From contig JAAERX010000048.1 of NCBI GenBank assembly GCA_024229935.1, positions 1 through 58,893 of the forward strand: a stretch of DNA of 58,893 nt. Reading direction: 5' to 3'. Position 1 is the first letter of the stretch. Every line of letters begins with the position of its first letter. Positions 47,059 through 55,898 of this stretch are shown here, piece after piece. Source of the DNA: Gammaproteobacteria bacterium. GTDB taxonomy: Bacteria; Pseudomonadota; Gammaproteobacteria; Steroidobacterales; GCA-2729495. Below the pieces are notes generated by a model that made no database searches, had not been told where the DNA came from, and saw nothing but the letters and a program-made list of their open reading frames with translations. Both the position numbers and the translations under genes were made by a program.

Positions 47059-48234
47059 TTAGGCCATGCAGAATTTTTTGATCAGTTTGCGGATGATCTC
47101 TATGGTTGGCTGAATCTGATCCAGCGGCAGGAATTCATTGGGTTGATGTGCCTGGTCGATTGAACCTGGCCCAAGCACCACAACATCCATTCCAAGTGAA
47201 CTCAGATACGGTGCTTCCGTGGCATATGAAACTGCACCAGCTCGCTTACCCGTCATTGCTTCGGCTGTTTTAACCAACGCTGATTCCTTGTCGGTCAACA
47301 TGGGTTGCGTGCCGTCAAACAGGCTTTTGCAGGTCAAATCCATGTCTGGATAATGCCTGATCAGTGACCGCCTTAAACGCTGGTTAAGTTCTGTGCGTAA
47401 TTCATCTCTATTTAGACCCGGTATAAATCGCAGGTCTATCTGCAGTTCACATTCACCGCAAATACGGTTTGGGTTGTCACCACCGTGTATGTGACCAAGG
47501 TTGAGTGTGCTGTATGGGACCTTAAAGGCATCATTCAGGGGCCCTGCACGTAGTTCACCCTGCCACTTTTGCAGCTCATTAATCACGACCTGCATGCCAA
47601 CAAGGGCATTATGGCCAACGTCAGGATCACTGGAATGACCGCTCTGCCCTGTTACGGTGATGCTCTCCATGAAGATGCCTTTATGCATTCGTATGGGCTG
47701 TAGTCCTGTAGGTTCACCAATGACAGCATACCGGGCGGCTGGTTTGCCTGAAGCAGCCAGAGCTCTTGCGCCAGCCATGCTGCTTTCCTCATCTGCGGTA
47801 GCCAGCAGAATGACCGGTGCTGTTAGTTTGGCTGGATCAATGTCAGCACAAGCACTCATGGCGATTGCCAGAAAGGCCTTCATGTCTGCTGAGCCCAGGC
47901 CATACAGTCGCTGATCTCGCTCGGCAAGGCTGAATGGGTCACTTGCCCAGAGGGCATCATCACACGGTACGGTATCGGTGTGGCCGGACAGCACAAGCCC
48001 GGTACCCTGTCCCTCTTCGGCTTCTTTGCCGAGTGTGGCTATCAGGTTCTGCTTGCCTGGGGTGTCTGGAATGTTCTGGATGTCTACCTGCCAGCCGGCT
48101 GTCTCAAGCCGCTCGGCAAGGCCAGTAATCAGGACGGTATTGGGTGTGTCCCACTTGGGTGAGACGCTACTGATGGAGGGCGTCGCGATAAGTTCGCGTA
48201 TATGCGTAATAAGTGCCCGGCTGTCTGTGGGCAT
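47059..48234 (-). CDS. argE: Acetylornithine deacetylase
   Basis: 391 aa, an M20-family metallopeptidase. ArgE removes acetate from N-acetylornithine in arginine synthesis. Metal and active-site blocks are present: LSGHTDTVPCDDALW, LYGLGSADMKAFLA, LATADEESSMAGARAL (the general-base Glu), VIGEPTGLQPIRMHKG, GHSSDPDVGHNAL and IDQAHQPNEFLPL. It starts seven bases after ccmI with a TAGGACG ribosome-binding site overlapping the ccmI stop, so it is probably the last gene of the ccm operon. Related deacylases exist, but length and motifs favour ArgE. Confidence 0.9.
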   Translation of the reverse strand: MPTDSRALITHIRELIATPSISSVSPKWDTPNTVLITGLAERLETAGWQVDIQNIPDTPGKQNLIATLGKEAEEGQGTGLVLSGHTDTVPCDDALWASDPFSLAERDQRLYGLGSADMKAFLAIAMSACADIDPAKLTAPVILLATADEESSMAGARALAASGKPAARYAVIGEPTGLQPIRMHKGIFMESITVTGQSGHSSDPDVGHNALVGMQVVINELQKWQGELRAGPLNDAFKVPYSTLNLGHIHGGDNPNRICGECELQIDLRFIPGLNRDELRTELNQRLRRSLIRHYPDMDLTCKSLFDGTQPMLTDKESALVKTAEAMTGKRAGAVSYATEAPYLSSLGMDVVVLGPGSIDQAHQPNEFLPLDQIQPTIEIIRKLIKKFCMA

Positions 48235-48241
48235 CTGCGTC

Positions 48242-49297
48242 CTATTGCCCTGCTGAGCTTGGGCCAGCTACCGGCTCAACCATCTTATCTATAAGGATGG
48301 TAGCGGCCAGATTGCCGTCTTTAGTTGCTGTGGGTTGGGTGTGACCGTACAGGTCGCCAGTTGCAGCAAAAGCCTGATTATTTTTCGAGATTCGTACAAT
48401 AACCTCAAGATTATTATAGTCTTTTAGTTTATTGCCAGGAACCATGGCATCGTTATCACTGAGCTTTACTGTAATGGGGAAATGGCTCACCTGAAGCCGT
48501 TTCACTGCTATGGGTGGCTTGGGCTGGAGCTTGTCTCTGGCAATCAGAAACATGGGTTCTCCCGAGACTGCTAAGGTGCGTAATTCTGGGGTGATATCAA
48601 TTTGTACAGTCAGACGGGTGATGCCACTGCCCAATCCGGCAGTACCCGGTGGGCCTTCCTCACCCAGTGCAGCAAGTTGTTGTTGTATTGCTGTGCGCAT
48701 GTTTTCAGGCATATCAGCCTTCAGCAGGCGTGCATAGCGTTCAGCTGCCAGTGTAGTTTGTCCGCGGGCAGCCGCACTCATAGCGCCATACCAAAGTGCT
48801 CGCGGGTCATTGGGCATTACTTCCAGTGCGCCCTCCAGTAAATCAACAGCTGAGGTTTGCAGTGTTCTGCGGTCGGCCATTATCAGTGCTTCGGCATAAC
48901 TGATATTAATTTTAGGGTCCTTGCCCTCAGTTAATACCCATGCCTCATACCAGGCATTGGCAGCATCGGTGTAGCGTTCTATAGAGGTGTAACTGCGACC
49001 CAGCAGCATCCAGCCTTCGAGGTTAGGCGTTTCGCCCATGCGTTTGGATAGTTCAGTAACCATTTCATCAACGGAAGGAATTTGTTGCTGACCGGCAGCT
49101 TGTTGAGCGTGTTGTTCCCAGTCATAACTGCTGGTATTGAGGTATATACTGGCTACTGTGAGCGGGAATACAACAAGCAGAAGGCATAAGGCAGCGGTGA
49201 CCCAGTGTTCACGCCGGTGCTTTAGCATGGGGATCACTAATAGTCCCATTGCTAACAATGTAAGCAATGAACCGTAGAGGTACATGGACATGCTCAT
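48242..49297 (-). CDS. ccmI: Cytochrome c maturation protein CcmI (TPR subunit of the heme lyase)
   Basis: 351 aa from the ATG at 49297, with GAGGAACAT just upstream; a 24-residue longer frame begins inside ccmH. Two membrane helices (about residues 6-24 and 33-53) are followed by a periplasmic TPR region (LEGWMLLGRSYTSIERYTDAANAWYEA; WYGAMSAAARGQTTLAAERYARLL) and a C-terminal beta domain (LTVQIDITPELRTLAVSGE). CcmI holds the apocytochrome for the CcmF/H heme lyase. It is separate from ccmH, unlike the E. coli fusion. Confidence 0.92.
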   Translation of the reverse strand: MSMSMYLYGSLLTLLAMGLLVIPMLKHRREHWVTAALCLLLVVFPLTVASIYLNTSSYDWEQHAQQAAGQQQIPSVDEMVTELSKRMGETPNLEGWMLLGRSYTSIERYTDAANAWYEAWVLTEGKDPKINISYAEALIMADRRTLQTSAVDLLEGALEVMPNDPRALWYGAMSAAARGQTTLAAERYARLLKADMPENMRTAIQQQLAALGEEGPPGTAGLGSGITRLTVQIDITPELRTLAVSGEPMFLIARDKLQPKPPIAVKRLQVSHFPITVKLSDNDAMVPGNKLKDYNNLEVIVRISKNNQAFAATGDLYGHTQPTATKDGNLAATILIDKMVEPVAGPSSAGQ

Positions 49298-49307
49298 CTT
49301 ATGTTCC

Positions 49308-49715
49308 TCATGGTGCATCCTCATTAATAGGCAGTTTAGTGCGCCGTCGGACAATGAGTGACAGTGCAACCAGACCGATCAGCAGTAAAACAATAGGACC
49401 AAGCCATAGCACCAGGTTCCATTTGCGAAACAGTGGTTTGTACAGCACAAAGTCACCGTAACGTTCAACGAGGAACGTCTTAATCTCGGCCTCACTCTGC
49501 CCTTCTTCGATCATGCGGCGTATTTCACGGCGTAAATCGGCAGCAAGTGGTGCGGTTGAATTTGCAATGGTCTGGTTCTGGCAAACCAGGCAGCGAACCT
49601 CCTGTGTGATAGTTTCGTACATTGCCTGATCTTTGGGATCAGCCATTACTTCAGTAGGGTCTATTGCCCACACTGGTAACAACAAGAATAAGCTTAAAAG
49701 AAATAGCCAGCGCAT
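49308..49715 (-). CDS. ccmH: Cytochrome c maturation protein CcmH
   Basis: 135 aa. A signal peptide is followed by a three-helix thioredoxin-like domain with RCLVCQNQ (Cys42 and Cys45), which reduces the apocytochrome CxxCH. LRREIRRMIEEGQSEAEIKTFLVERYGDFVLYKP is the family block. A C-terminal membrane helix (NLVLWLGPIVLLLIGLVALSL) anchors it. The start overlaps the ccmG stop by one base (TGATG). Confidence 0.95.
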   Translation of the reverse strand: MRWLFLLSLFLLLPVWAIDPTEVMADPKDQAMYETITQEVRCLVCQNQTIANSTAPLAADLRREIRRMIEEGQSEAEIKTFLVERYGDFVLYKPLFRKWNLVLWLGPIVLLLIGLVALSLIVRRRTKLPINEDAP

Positions 49716-50272
49716 CAGCTGTTATCCTCTGCTGAATTGCTATTTGCATCCTGTGCCGCACGGATGCGCGGTACAAATTCCTGCTCCCATATCTCGAGTG
49801 TCATGGGGCCTATAAGTTTGTAGCGAATAATGCCTTGAGCATCGAGTAAAAAAGTTTCCGGTGCTCCGTAAACACCCCAGTCAATGCCGGTAACATTGTC
49901 ACGATCAACTGCAATGTCCATGTAGGGGTCCCCACGTTTTTGTAGCCATTTCTTTGCTGGCTGGGCTTCATCTTTCCAGTTAAAACCAAGTATGGGTAAG
50001 CGGCCTTCTTGTGCAATTCTCAGCAACATGTCATGTTCCCGAGCGCAACCCGGGCACCAGCTTGCCCATACGTTAACCAGAGTTACCTGGCCGAGCAGAT
50101 CATTTTTTGTAATGCGTTTTTCAGGATTGTAAAGTGATGGCAGGTCAAACTCAGGTGCAGGTTTGCCGATAAATGGCGACTCTACGAGAGTGGGGTCTCG
50201 GAAAAGCCCCAGGAAAAAAACAACGACAAGCCCGGCAAAGATGAGTGCGGGTAGAAAAAACTTTAGTTTCAT
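49715..50272 (-). CDS. ccmG: Thiol:disulfide interchange protein CcmG/DsbE
   Basis: 185 aa. One N-terminal membrane helix (about residues 5-23) anchors a periplasmic thioredoxin fold with VNVWASWCPGCAREH (Cys73 and Cys76). The acidic ITGIDWGVYGAPETFLLDAQG-like region (GIDWGVYGAPETF) is typical of CcmG, which passes electrons from the membrane reductant to CcmH. WCPGC differs slightly from the more common WCVPC or WCPTC. Starts in an ATGA overlap with ccmF. Confidence 0.95.
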   Translation of the reverse strand: MKLKFFLPALIFAGLVVVFFLGLFRDPTLVESPFIGKPAPEFDLPSLYNPEKRITKNDLLGQVTLVNVWASWCPGCAREHDMLLRIAQEGRLPILGFNWKDEAQPAKKWLQKRGDPYMDIAVDRDNVTGIDWGVYGAPETFLLDAQGIIRYKLIGPMTLEIWEQEFVPRIRAAQDANSNSAEDNS

Positions 50273-52218
50273 GCCGCATCCTTGCTTGTGCTTACCCCTG
50301 CAGTACGTCCTTTACGTCGGTAGCGTGGGTCACTTACGGCAATGATGCCGCCTATAGACATGATGATGCAGCCGAACCAGATAAAGCGAATCAATGGCTT
50401 GTATTGTATGCGTACACTCCATGCTCCTTTACCAAGGCGTTCACCAAGTGCAATAAACAGGTCTCTGCCCCACCCCCCATCAATAGCTGCTTCTGTCATA
50501 GGGTTGTTTCGTACGTGATAGACACGTTTTTCAGGTCTTAGCTCGGTGTATTCCTTGCCAGACCGCAACACGGTAAATACGCCCTGTACTGCATCGTAAT
50601 TGGGCCCCTGCACATCGCGGAGCCCATCAAACCGGAAGGTGTAACCACTGATCTCAACTTCATCGCCTGGTTTCATGCCCTGGTCTGTGACTACACTGAA
50701 TGAGGACGTGACGGTAATGCCAAGTACGGTAATGCCCATGCCAAGGTGAGCCAGTTGCATGGCAAACATGCTGCGTGTAAAGCGCGGGCCTTTGCCACGT
50801 ATTTGTTTTGCAGGGGTGAGGAGTGAAGCTATTACAGTCCAGATACCGATAATTACGCCGAGAGTTGTTAGCAGTAAAAATTCCTGAAAGACTAAAAGTG
50901 GTAAGGCAATACCGGCAATAATGGCAATACCTGCGGGCAAGCGTAATTCACGGACCAGTTGTTTAGGATCCATGCTGCGCCATGCACTGTGCATACCGAC
51001 ACCGATTATCACCATAAGTGGCATCATTGGCAGCAGGAATACAATTTCAAAATATTGCGCCCCGACAGATACAGAGCCGAGATCGAATGCGCCAAATACC
51101 AGTGGCCCAAGTGTACCCAGTAGAATTACACCCGCGGCAATAACCAGCAAAATATTGTTAATTAGAATAAAGGTTTCACGCGAATAAGCGTCAAAGCCGA
51201 CTTTGGTTTCAAGTTGGGATGCACGCCAGCCATACAGTGATAGTGATGTACCGATAACCAGGCCAAGGAAGATAAGTATAAACAGGCCACGAGCTGGATC
51301 TGCAGCAAAGGCATGCACTGATACAAGCACACCTGAACGTACGAGAAAGGTGCCCAGCAGGCTGAGTGAAAATGCACCAATGGCAAGTAATAACGTGGAG
51401 CTTTTGAACAGGCCACGCTTTTCTGTCACCGCCAGTGAATGTATCAATGCTGTGCCAACCAGCCATGGCATGAAGGATGCGTTCTCAACAGGGTCCCAGA
51501 ACCACCAGCCACCCCAGCCAAGTTCGTAATAGGCCCACCAGCTACCGATACAAATCCCCATGGTGAGAAACAGCCAGGCAGTTGTGGTCCATGGGCGAGT
51601 CCAGCGCGCCCATTGCTGATTGAGTTCACCCGTCAGCATGGCCGCAATGGCAAAAGCAAAAGCCACTGAAAAACCCACATAACCCATATATAACAAAGGC
51701 GGATGAATAACCAGCGCCGGGTCCTGCAAGAGTGGATTCAGGTCAGCGCCGTTTAGTGGCACAGGGAAAATACGGTCAAATGGATTTGAAGTCAGGATGA
51801 TGAACAACATGAAGCCGATGGCAATAAATCCCATGACACCAAGAACCTGAGCAATCATTTTCTCAGGCAGTGATTTACTGAATAAGGCAACAGCACTGGT
51901 CCAGACAGCCAGGGTTAGTGACCACAGCAATAGTGAGCCTTCATGTGCGCCCCAGACTGCGGCGATCTTAAACATGTCAGGCAGTGCTGTATTGGAATTA
52001 TTAGCCACATATAGCACGGAGAAATCATCAGTCAGGAAGGCGTAACTGAGGCAGGCAAATGCCAGAAATAGAAATAATAGTTGTCCATGTGCGGCAGGTT
52101 TTGCCACGGCAATCAGGGCATTGTTGTTGGTTTGTGCACCAGCAAGAGGTAGAACTGCCTGTGCAATTGCGATGCACAGAGCAATGATGAGGCAGAGGTG
52201 ACCTAGCTCAGGAATCAT
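50269..52218 (-). CDS. ccmF: Heme lyase subunit CcmF
   Basis: 649 aa with about fourteen membrane helices. CcmF attaches heme to the apocytochrome together with CcmH and CcmI. The heme-handling WWD domain is GWGGWWFWDPVENASFMPW near residues 232-250; conserved histidines occur in MGYVG- and WGAHEGSLLLW-type segments. The C-terminal periplasmic domain (GYTFRFDGLRDVQGPNY; TELRPEKRVY) matches the family. It starts nine bases after ccmE. Confidence 0.96.
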   Translation of the reverse strand: MIPELGHLCLIIALCIAIAQAVLPLAGAQTNNNALIAVAKPAAHGQLLFLFLAFACLSYAFLTDDFSVLYVANNSNTALPDMFKIAAVWGAHEGSLLLWSLTLAVWTSAVALFSKSLPEKMIAQVLGVMGFIAIGFMLFIILTSNPFDRIFPVPLNGADLNPLLQDPALVIHPPLLYMGYVGFSVAFAFAIAAMLTGELNQQWARWTRPWTTTAWLFLTMGICIGSWWAYYELGWGGWWFWDPVENASFMPWLVGTALIHSLAVTEKRGLFKSSTLLLAIGAFSLSLLGTFLVRSGVLVSVHAFAADPARGLFILIFLGLVIGTSLSLYGWRASQLETKVGFDAYSRETFILINNILLVIAAGVILLGTLGPLVFGAFDLGSVSVGAQYFEIVFLLPMMPLMVIIGVGMHSAWRSMDPKQLVRELRLPAGIAIIAGIALPLLVFQEFLLLTTLGVIIGIWTVIASLLTPAKQIRGKGPRFTRSMFAMQLAHLGMGITVLGITVTSSFSVVTDQGMKPGDEVEISGYTFRFDGLRDVQGPNYDAVQGVFTVLRSGKEYTELRPEKRVYHVRNNPMTEAAIDGGWGRDLFIALGERLGKGAWSVRIQYKPLIRFIWFGCIIMSIGGIIAVSDPRYRRKGRTAGVSTSKDAA

Positions 52219-52227
52219 GGTTAAGGG

Positions 52228-52683
52228 CTAATCTTCGATCACGGTGGTTACGCCTGCAGGATGCCCCTTCTCTTCGAGCATTTTGGCTACTTCGGGGCTC
52301 ATATAATTTTCGTCATGTTTGGCCAGCACTTCGTGAGCGACGAAGATGCCATCATCCCGCAACTTACCATTGGCAATCACACCCTTCCCTTCTTTAAAGA
52401 GGTCTGGAAATACGCCTGTGTAAGAAACTGTTACGGTTGCAACATTGTCGGTGACGTCAAAAATTGCTTCGAGACTTCCGGGTTCACGTTGCACACTGCC
52501 TTCAACAACTAAGCCACCAAGCCTGAAGGGTTCGCCCTGAGGTGCCAGGCCTTCGGCGATTTCGGCCGGGCCAAAGAAATACATCATATTCTCATCAAGT
52601 GCGCGCAACACCAGTGTTGCGGCAATAGCTATACCTACAACTACAGCTGTTACTGCCAGCATACGTTGTTGACGTGGCCTCAT
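52228..52683 (-). CDS. ccmE: Heme chaperone CcmE
   Basis: 151 aa. An N-terminal membrane helix (about residues 10-27) is followed by an OB-fold. His123 and Tyr127 in AKHDENYMSPE form the covalent heme-binding motif HxxxY. GGLVVEGSVQREPGSLEAIF and VSYTGVFPDLFKEGKGVIANG are family blocks. It hands heme to CcmF. The start overlaps the ccmD stop (ATGA). Confidence 0.96.
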   Translation of the reverse strand: MRPRQQRMLAVTAVVVGIAIAATLVLRALDENMMYFFGPAEIAEGLAPQGEPFRLGGLVVEGSVQREPGSLEAIFDVTDNVATVTVSYTGVFPDLFKEGKGVIANGKLRDDGIFVAHEVLAKHDENYMSPEVAKMLEEKGHPAGVTTVIED

Positions 52684-52847
52684 GTTTGGCTCTCCTTTAG
52701 ACTGGCCTGACGGCGCAGCACCCGCTTACGGGTATTGGTCAGTGTGCGTTTACATAGCACCACCGTTAAGGTCAGTACAATGAGGCTGATGCTATAGGTG
52801 CTCCATACATACTTGGCATAACCGCCCATATCGAGAAACTCATTCAT
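52680..52847 (-). CDS. ccmD: Heme exporter subunit CcmD
   Basis: 55 aa, too small for the longer-frame search but clearly a gene. It begins MNEFLDMGGYAKYVWSTYS, which is the CcmD signature, then one membrane helix (ISLIVLTLTVVLC) and a basic tail rich in Arg and Lys. It starts in an ATGA overlap with ccmC and ends in one with ccmE. CcmD helps release heme-loaded CcmE from the CcmABC complex. Confidence 0.93.
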   Translation of the reverse strand: MNEFLDMGGYAKYVWSTYSISLIVLTLTVVLCKRTLTNTRKRVLRRQASLKESQT

Positions 52848-53593
52848 CCGTGTATGTTCTCCGTGCCGAGTTGTTCTGTAATCCAGCGTGCATTTTGTTC
52901 GCGTTGCAAAACCTGGGTGCGAACACTGGTCATTAGGATCGCTAAAAACAGCAGCTGGTAACCGATAATCATAGCTAGTAATGGCCAGAGCATGTCAGTG
53001 GTGATAGAGGGTGCTTCCAATTTGATCAGGCTTGGACCCTGGTGAATTGAATTCCACCATTCCACTGAATAATGAATGATGGGCAGGTTAACCACACCAA
53101 CCAATGCGAGTATGCCGCTGGCACGATCAGCTTGGCGTGTTTCTGCCAGTGCCTGACGCAGGAAAATGTAGCCAAGAAATAAAAACAGCAGGATGAGTTC
53201 TGAGGTCAGGCGCGGGTCCCACTCCCAATAACTGCCCCACATGGGCTGTCCCCAGATGGCGCCTGTGACCAGCGCCAAAAAGGTAAATGCGGCACCCACT
53301 GGAGCCGTTGCTGCTGCGACACTAAAGGCTAGCTTCATACGCCAGATCAGCCCGATACCGGAGGCTACAGCCATAAGTGCATAACTAAACATGGATAGGA
53401 ATGCGGCAGGCACATGCACATAAATAATGCGGAAACCATCGCCCTGGACATGGTCGGCAGGCGCCAGCACGAGACCGCCATATGCACCCGTTAACATACA
53501 GGCGATAGCAAGCCACAGTAGCCAGGGCTCGAAAGCGGAGGCTATCCGGTAAAAGTGTGGTGGCGAGGCCAGCTTGTGAAACCAGTTCCACAT
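52844..53593 (-). CDS. ccmC: Heme exporter subunit CcmC
   Basis: 249 aa with six membrane helices. The heme-binding WWD-type motif is WGSYWEWDPRLTSELILLF near residue 128; flanking histidines are in IIYVHVPAAFLSM and IIHYSVEWWNSIHQG. CcmC loads heme on to CcmE. A 143-base gap separates it from ccmB; otherwise the operon has no gaps longer than ten bases. The start has no clear Shine-Dalgarno sequence. Confidence 0.95.
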   Translation of the reverse strand: MWNWFHKLASPPHFYRIASAFEPWLLWLAIACMLTGAYGGLVLAPADHVQGDGFRIIYVHVPAAFLSMFSYALMAVASGIGLIWRMKLAFSVAAATAPVGAAFTFLALVTGAIWGQPMWGSYWEWDPRLTSELILLFLFLGYIFLRQALAETRQADRASGILALVGVVNLPIIHYSVEWWNSIHQGPSLIKLEAPSITTDMLWPLLAMIIGYQLLFLAILMTSVRTQVLQREQNARWITEQLGTENIHG

Positions 53594-53736
53594 ATTAATT
53601 TATCAGGGGTCGGTGTCAGGTGTTGTTACTAATGCGTTTATACAAGGATTGCAGGCTGTGCATATTACTACAGCCGGACCGGTTGATACATATGATGTTT
53701 CACTATTTTGTCTGAGGCATTCCCTATCATGTCAGC

Positions 53737-54405
53737 TTAATCCAGGCTGACTCTAACAGCTGCAGCTGTTGCAAACGGACACAGTGTGAGGGCTAAGACC
53801 GAGAGCCCACCAAGCAGGTATAAGGGTCCGGCAATGGACTGACCTGATGCGGCAAGATCAGCGGCACGGGCACCAAAAATGAGTATGGGGATGGTTAAGG
53901 GTAACAGTAGTAATGCGATCAGACCGCTGGCCTGATGTAAGCCAGCGGTGAGCGCTGCACCGACAGAACCGAGCAGGCTCAGTGCCGGGGTACCTGCTAG
54001 CAGGGTCAGCATGAGACCGTACACCCCCTCTGCTGGCAGGTTAAAACCCAGAGTCAGCAGTGGTGTGATGGCAATAAGTGGTAATTCAGTGACTATCCAG
54101 TGAGCCACAGTTTTTGCCAGCAGTAATATCGTTAATGGTTGGGTGGATAATGCGAGTTGTTCCAGTGTGCCGTCATCAAAATCCTCTCTATACAAGGTGT
54201 TCAGGGATAGTAATGTGGCAAGTAAGGCGGCTACCCAGATAGCACCGGGACCAATTTTCTGCAGGATTGCCTGATCCTGGCCCACGGCAAGCGGAAATAG
54301 CATACAGACGATCATAAAAAATATGACAGGCAGAGCAAGGTCTGACCAGCGGCGAAATGCCATTTGGAGTTCACGGCTGATGACCAGCTGAAATGCCTGC
54401 AACAT
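53737..54405 (-). CDS. ccmB: Heme exporter subunit CcmB
   Basis: 222 aa with six membrane helices. FQLVISRELQMAFRRWSDLALPVIFF is the standard N-terminal block and LSLNTLYREDFDDGTLEQLALS the conserved cytoplasmic loop that meets CcmA. It is the permease part of the CcmAB ABC transporter that powers release of CcmE. The ATG overlaps the ccmA stop by one base. Confidence 0.95.
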   Translation of the reverse strand: MLQAFQLVISRELQMAFRRWSDLALPVIFFMIVCMLFPLAVGQDQAILQKIGPGAIWVAALLATLLSLNTLYREDFDDGTLEQLALSTQPLTILLLAKTVAHWIVTELPLIAITPLLTLGFNLPAEGVYGLMLTLLAGTPALSLLGSVGAALTAGLHQASGLIALLLLPLTIPILIFGARAADLAASGQSIAGPLYLLGGLSVLALTLCPFATAAAVRVSLD

Positions 54406-55037
54406 CAGTTAGCCCCTGCCAGTTCAATAATTGTTTCGCGCTCTGGATTCAGCAGGCTGTCTTGGTGTCCTGCTGTGAGCAGCAGTCCACCCATGCCCAG
54501 ATGGTCATTACAACGCCGGGCGAGCCATTCGCAGCCAGACCGGTCAAGATTGGTGAAGGGTTCATCAAGGACCCAGAATTCAGCACCTGAGCCTAGAATC
54601 AGAGCTAAAGAAGCCCGTCGTTGCTGGCCAGCAGATAGATTACGTACGGGCAAATCTGCACATGCAGTCAGTCTGAGTCCATTTAGCAGTTCGTTCTGAT
54701 TTGTATGCCGGCCGCGTAGGCGGGCTGCAAAGCGTAAATTTTCACGGGTGCTAAGATCGCGCTTCAGGCCATTGTTGTGCCCGCTGTAGGCAAGATGAGC
54801 ATGAAATTTGTTGCGTATTTTGTGTATTTGTTTGCCTTGCCACAGTACCTTGCCAGTTTCGGGCTGGCTCAGGCCGCACAGGGTTCTTAGCAAAGTTGTT
54901 TTGCCGCAGCCGTTTGGACCTTTGAGCGTAATAGCCTGTCCTGAGGCAAGCTTGCCCTTAAGACCCTGTTGCAGGCAGCGCTCCCCTCGCCATAGGGTAA
55001 GGTCTTGCCATTCGAGGCTGTAACTGGTGGTATCCAT
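54405..55037 (-). CDS. ccmA: Heme exporter ATP-binding subunit CcmA
   Basis: 210 aa, a single ABC ATPase. Walker A GPNGCGKTTLLRTLCGL, signature LSAGQQRRASLALIL and Walker B FWVLDEPFTNLD are present, and the D-loop and H-loop histidine (TAGHQDSL) follow. LSAGQQRR and its short length identify CcmA. It is the first gene of the ccm operon. The leader (55038-55277) shows an 8-bp bulged stem at about 55103-55129 but no convincing promoter. Confidence 0.95.
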   Translation of the reverse strand: MDTTSYSLEWQDLTLWRGERCLQQGLKGKLASGQAITLKGPNGCGKTTLLRTLCGLSQPETGKVLWQGKQIHKIRNKFHAHLAYSGHNNGLKRDLSTRENLRFAARLRGRHTNQNELLNGLRLTACADLPVRNLSAGQQRRASLALILGSGAEFWVLDEPFTNLDRSGCEWLARRCNDHLGMGGLLLTAGHQDSLLNPERETIIELAGAN

Positions 55038-55277
55038 ATGACCTGACTGCGTGCTTCCTTTGCTTACAAAATGCTTAATAACAACTAAATAATCCGGGGG
55101 CAGCGTAGCTTTTTACTGGTAGCTGACGCAATAGATATATAGAGCATTAATATGTGCTACTTAGTATATGTTTTTTAAGGGTAAAAATATTAATTCGTGG
55201 TGTATGCCTGAGCAAGTAAAGACACACAGACCCATTAGGGCGGGTATGATCAACCAATCTTCAGAAAAGGACTTGTC

Positions 55278-55898
55278 ATGACTATTACAAACCTGCGGTT
55301 TTTATTACTACTGCTTGCCCTCTTCTTAAGTGGCGTCAGTTATGCCGGAGCTCATAAATCATCACCCCCGGGTGGTTACGCTTCAGGTGGTGTGCATATG
55401 GGTATGCTGCCGCGTATGGGTGAGAAGTTGGGGCTGAGTGAGGCTCAGAAACAGGATATGGCGGCACTCATGGAAATGTACGGCCCACGTTTTAAAGAGC
55501 TGGCATCCAGAGGTAAGGCTGATCGTGAGGCGCTTATGGCGATGGCTCCTGATGATTCTGCTTACGGTGAATTGACAGCTGTAGTTAGCAATGAGGCTGG
55601 ACTTGCAGCCTCTGAAGCTGTGACCCTGATGAGTGAGTTGCAGGGTAATGTTTATGCCTTGCTGAAACCGGAGCAACAGGCCAAATATCTTGAATTACGG
55701 ACTGCCCAGAAGGACAAGATGCAATCTTATCGTAAGCAGCGTGAAGCATGCATGGGTAAGGATGCTGATCCTCAGGCGTGCAAGAGTATGCACAAGGGTA
55801 AAGACATGGGTATGCATAAGAGGATGCATCGTAAGCATCAGGATGGTGAACGCTGTCCTGACCGTGTGGCTGAGGCTGGTGGTGAGGAAGCGTCCTGA
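55278..55898 (+). CDS. Spy/CpxP-like periplasmic protein with Met/His-rich tail
   Basis: 206 aa. The signal peptide (LLLLLALFLSGVSYAGA) precedes an all-helical domain with LSEAQKQDMAALMEMYG and LLKPEQQAKYLELR, the LTxxQ-like motifs of Spy/CpxP proteins. From about residue 155 the tail is crowded with Met, His, Lys and Cys (MHKGKDMGMHKRMHRKH), a likely site for copper or other soft metals. AAAAGGAC lies before the ATG. It is divergent from ccmA across 240 bases. The chaperone or metal-sensing role is inferred. Confidence 0.75.
   Translation: MTITNLRFLLLLLALFLSGVSYAGAHKSSPPGGYASGGVHMGMLPRMGEKLGLSEAQKQDMAALMEMYGPRFKELASRGKADREALMAMAPDDSAYGELTAVVSNEAGLAASEAVTLMSELQGNVYALLKPEQQAKYLELRTAQKDKMQSYRKQREACMGKDADPQACKSMHKGKDMGMHKRMHRKHQDGERCPDRVAEAGGEEAS

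Noticed and set aside
55103-55129. GCGTAGCT...AGCTGACGC stem in the ccmA-spy gap
   Set aside because: It has a bulge, is not followed by a T-run in either direction and is not close to either start codon, so I do not list it as a regulator or terminator.
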